The notes beneath the pieces are model-generated. The model made no database searches. It saw nothing but the letters and a program-made list of their open reading frames with translations, and had not been told where the DNA came from. Below, piece by piece: positions 20,012 through 22,415 of a stretch of DNA of 22,415 nt (position 1 is the first letter of the stretch; each line of letters opens with the position of its first letter). The position numbers and the translations under genes are program-made. The DNA is from Mesotaenium endlicherianum (taxonomy: Eukaryota > Streptophyta > Zygnematophyceae > Zygnematales > Mesotaeniaceae). The stretch spans positions 197,564-219,978 of the forward strand of contig WELA01005791.1 of assembly GCA_009602735.1 (NCBI GenBank), in the 5' to 3' direction.

Positions 20012-20253
20012 ATGCAACGAGCGGCGATCAAGAAGCAGTACTTGACGAAGCCCAACAGGAGCAGCGCCATCAAGGCATGGCACGTGCTTGTGGTTCTCAC
20101 TTTGGGGGTCCAGCTCTTCATTTTCGAGAGGCATTCAGGCAGGGCCCTCCTGCCGACAATCCTGGGCTCGGCAAGGGATCTGACGGACGTGTTTTCAGGA
20201 GACTCCTCTGCCGAGGGAGCACCAGTGGGAAAAATGGAGGAGAGCCCAATGAG
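20012..20253 (+). CDS. Exon 1 of the methyltransferase-like gene (residues 1-81)
   Basis: The exon runs from the ATG at 20012 to ATGAG before donor GTGCGC (phase 2). It encodes a Lys/Arg-rich head, one membrane anchor and the start of the luminal stem. The donor fits the consensus only moderately. It was chosen because its phase matches the exon that carries the conserved domain. An A/T-rich TATA-like stretch lies at 19987-20000, very close to the ATG, so the 5' UTR boundary is uncertain. Confidence 0.6.
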
Positions 20254-21800
20254 GTGCGCTCGCTTGGCTCTTCCGTTGTATACCTTCTGTACCTTTCTTG
20301 TCCCTCAGTTGTACCACCTGTTGTCCTGTCCCTCATTTGTCCCTCCTGTCCTGTCCCTCAGTTGTACCGCCTGTCCTGTCCCTCAGTCGTACCGCCTATT
20401 GTCCTGTCCCTCAGCTGTACCGCCTGTACTGTCCCTCAGTTGTACCGCCTGTCCTGTCCCTTAGTTGTACTGCTAATGCTGCAGCTGAAAGCCTGCTGGT
20501 TCACCGTAGCACAGAAGGAGGGAGGAGGGAGGGAGGAAGGAGGAGGAAGGAGGAAGATGGCCCAAGGCGGAGTCTTAGACGAGCCGATGGGACCCCATAT
20601 GAGATATGTGCATTTTTTCAGAGGGAGGGTTGTCAGAGGGAGGGAGCGTTAGAAGCTGCATTGGAGACCGGAAGCTGCGTTCGAGGCCCCGGGAACTCCA
20701 GCTGGCAGGATGAGAAGGTTCCTAGTCTTTCTATGCACCCTCTATGTTGGATTTCTGCCCACTCTTGCTAGCCGACCTGGGTTTGTTTCACACTTGGCCT
20801 GTTGTGAATCTCATCTCGTGTGTGTGGAGGTGCAGGTTGGGGAAGCGCTCCCCATGGTTTGCCGGACTCCCCNCTACATTTTTACTTGCCGTGTTGTGGA
20901 TGCACGCGTGGGTTCCATGCGCACCAGCAGCACTCTGGCATGCACATGCGAGTAAGTGCGTGTACGCGTGAGTCCACATTAGCGTAGGTGAGTGCAGGAC
21001 CTTTTCCTCTAGTCGTGCAGCTTCAATCTTCAGAGCTTTGTCCTGACCTCCCTCCTCCCTCCTCCCTCCCCTCTCCAGCCCCCCCATGTGGAACACGCAC
21101 GCACACGCACACACACACACACACACACACACCTGCATGGAGTTTCTATCTGTGCACGATTTGAGCTTGTATACGCGAGCTACACAACGCTCAATGGGCA
21201 AGAAGTCCCACTACCCTCTCTCTCTCTCTCTCAGGAGCAACGTTAGAGGGAGACCGTGCAGCTTGCTGACCCCGTGGCTGCATCACACGGGGGGATGATG
21301 GTGTGGCCTGTTTGACTCTCTGCAGGCAAGAGAGGCGGCTGGCAGCGACGAAAGAGGCGAATGAGAAGGGTGGGAACGGAGCCCTGAATGGACAGGGGGA
21401 GGAGCAGGGGCAGAGGGGGAGGGGCGAGTTTGAGGGCGGCGAGGGCCGCTATCCGAATGAGGACCAGAATCAGGGCCAGGTTCGGCCGCAGCAGCAGCTT
21501 GCGAACCTGGTGCAGAAGCCGGACCAGGTGCAGGCTGGGCAGGAGGGCGCCGGGGAGGGGGGTGCCCGGGATGATTCCAGCTCAGCGCAGCCGGGGGGCG
21601 AGGGTGCTGAGGAGGCGGAGAGGACGAGGGCATTCTATTCGTCGTGCACGATCGAGCAGGTGGGCGGCAGGCTTAAGGACAACTACGGCGCATGGAGCCT
21701 CTGTGGGGACCGCTTGAGGCCAGGTGGCATCGTTTACTCGTTCGGCATCGGCAACGACGTCAGCTTCGACCACGCCATGGTGGTGGACAAGGGTCAGCAG
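20012..21800 (+). CDS. Membrane-anchored protein with FkbM/METTL-like methyltransferase domain, 5' part (2 exons seen, 3' incomplete)
   Basis: The predicted CDS joins 20012-20253 and 21326-21800, giving 239 residues before the next donor. An in-frame TAA lies 21 nt upstream of the ATG. Residues 1-21 are basic and cytosolic-like. AWHVLVVLTLGVQLFIFE (22-39) is a single hydrophobic anchor of type II (Golgi/ER) form. Residues ~82-185 are a Gln/Gly/Glu-rich stem. The segment RLKDNYGAWSLCGDRLRPGG (196-215) and then VYSFGIGNDVSFDHAMV (217-233) resembles the start of FkbM/PF13383-like methyltransferases, where Y-S-F-G-x-G-x-D-x-S-F-D forms SAM motif I. In the family an FDPT-like element usually follows. 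It is not in the window, so the domain is cut. Family assignment is from motif memory only. Confidence 0.62.
20296..20476. repeat. 25/28-bp minisatellite, 7 units, in the intron of the methyltransferase-like gene
   Basis: Units with core TGTCCCTCAGTTGTACC start at 20296, 20324, 20349, 20374, 20402, 20427 and 20452. Five are 25 bp. The first and fourth are 28 bp, with an additional TTG. Each unit contains a pyrimidine run ending in CAG or TAG, except unit 2, which has CAT. Confidence 0.92.
20517..20660. repeat. GGAGGGA-rich purine tracts
   Basis: Two GGAGG/GAGGG-rich patches (20517-20556 and 20618-20652) in the same intron. They are G/A-rich on the sense strand. Confidence 0.75.
21095..21132. 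repeat. CA microsatellite
   Basis: CGCACA units pass into a pure CA run, within the intron 20254-21325. A short TC run follows at 21218-21232. Confidence 0.95.
21326..21800 (+). CDS. Exon 2 of the methyltransferase-like gene (residues 81-239)
   Basis: The acceptor is CTCTGCAG at 21318-21325 and the donor is CAG|GTACTG at 21801. The first base completes an Arg codon split by the intron. The encoded QERRLAATKE is followed by a ~95-residue Gln/Gly/Glu-rich linker, then the conserved YSFGIGND block. The frame stays open to 22097, but the conserved pattern is lost after GQQ, which is why I end the exon at 21800. Confidence 0.65.
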
Positions 21801-22415
21801 GTACTGACAGCCGGCCCGACTCACGGACAGAGTGCTTGCCACGCGGCTGCTCCTGAGCGGTGCCAGCTGGCGGCTGCAGGGCGTGTGACTTCGTGCCTGC
21901 TGGCACATACCTGGCGAGGATGCTCTTCCTGCCTGCATGCGAGTGCCCGCATGCGCGTGGGTGCATATTTGTGTGTGTATGGAGGCTGCCTGACGTGGGC
22001 TAGTAGTGTGGGGGTTACTGACGGCCCGCACTACTTTTTTCTTTCTGGAACCTTAATATTGATACTGAGCACTCGCTCATGCCAACTGTCGACTTAGAGC
22101 TGAGTGCTGCAATTCTTTTCAAATCCTCCCCTCCTGCCCTCTTTACCCCTCCCCCACCTATCCTTTTCAACCTGGGTTCCCCCTCCTACCACGGTAGGGA
22201 GTATATCCTGCGGCCTTGCCCTTGTCTCCGCCCGCTCCTACTCTCCCGCCCACAGCTGCCGCTGCTCCGTCGTCGCTGACGTTGCCGCTGCCTCTGCCAG
22301 GTGTCTCGCCGCGGCAAGCCAGTCGGCTTAACTCCGCACCCCCGTACCTACGCCCTCCCGCCCACTCACCCACTGATGCTGCTAGCAACCCCCCCACCCC
22401 TCCCCCCTCTCCCCC
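21801..22415 (+). other. Presumed second intron of the methyltransferase-like gene, to window end
   Basis: It begins with GTACTG after exon 2. The sequence is C/T-rich towards the right edge, with runs such as CCCCTCCCCC. Candidate acceptors exist (for example CCCACAG near 22254 and TGCCAG near 22301), but none opens onto the expected FDPT-like methyltransferase sequence. The next exon probably lies outside. Confidence 0.5.

Noticed and set aside
20296..20476. CRISPR-like regular repeats
   Set aside because: Units are contiguous 25/28-bp copies without unique spacers, in a eukaryotic intron; this is a minisatellite.
20640..20700. Possible tRNA B-box (GTTCGAGGC) near 20681
   Set aside because: No A-box at the right distance, and no cloverleaf arms could be paired.
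21801..22097. Continuation of methyltransferase-like exon 2 in the same frame
   Set aside because: The frame remains open, but the expected FDPT-type sequence is absent and a good donor (CAG|GTACTG) precedes. Intron read-through is the better explanation.

Overview
The window reads as nuclear DNA from a eukaryote, most likely an alga or other photosynthetic protist. Its clearest gene is split by seven GT-AG introns and encodes a folate-biopterin transporter of the plastid/cyanobacterial type. There are also Ty1/copia-like retrotransposon remains, long dinucleotide microsatellites and degenerate CCCTAA/TTTAGGG-type interstitial repeats. The species cannot be fixed from the sequence alone. Nothing suggests a prokaryote: there are no operons, and the coding sequence is interrupted by introns.

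Layout. (1) 1-8316 is AT-rich and gene-poor after a (TC)38 tract at the left edge. It holds a diverged ~300 bp tandem duplication (1837-2450), a perfect 12-bp hairpin (4767-4800) and a broken copia-type gag (7063-7597, + strand). (2) 8317-17944, minus strand, is the folate-biopterin transporter (FBT). I could rebuild eight coding exons whose GT-AG junctions and phases give a closed 2415-nt frame (804 aa plus stop). Its introns are loaded with (CA)n, (GA)n and (GC)n(GT)n tracts, purine and pyrimidine runs, a G-quadruplex-type tract and telomere-like degenerate repeats. (3) 17945-20011 is the divergent intergenic region, with a GC-rich minisatellite. (4) 20012 to beyond 21800, plus strand, is the 5' part of a gene for a membrane-anchored protein that begins an FkbM/METTL-like methyltransferase domain. 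One intron (20254-21325) carries a 25/28-bp minisatellite, and the gene continues past the window.

The two genes are head to head, about 2 kb apart. Nothing links their functions beyond that arrangement.

The most unusual thing seen is in FBT intron 6. The last ~24 nt of exon 6 plus the 5' splice site recur three times downstream in a diverged ~110-155 bp tandem array. In every extra copy the splice-donor GT is mutated, and only the authentic site keeps it. I found no evidence for a new multi-gene system; the points of interest are gene architecture, repeat biology and two proteins with unusual low-complexity insertions.
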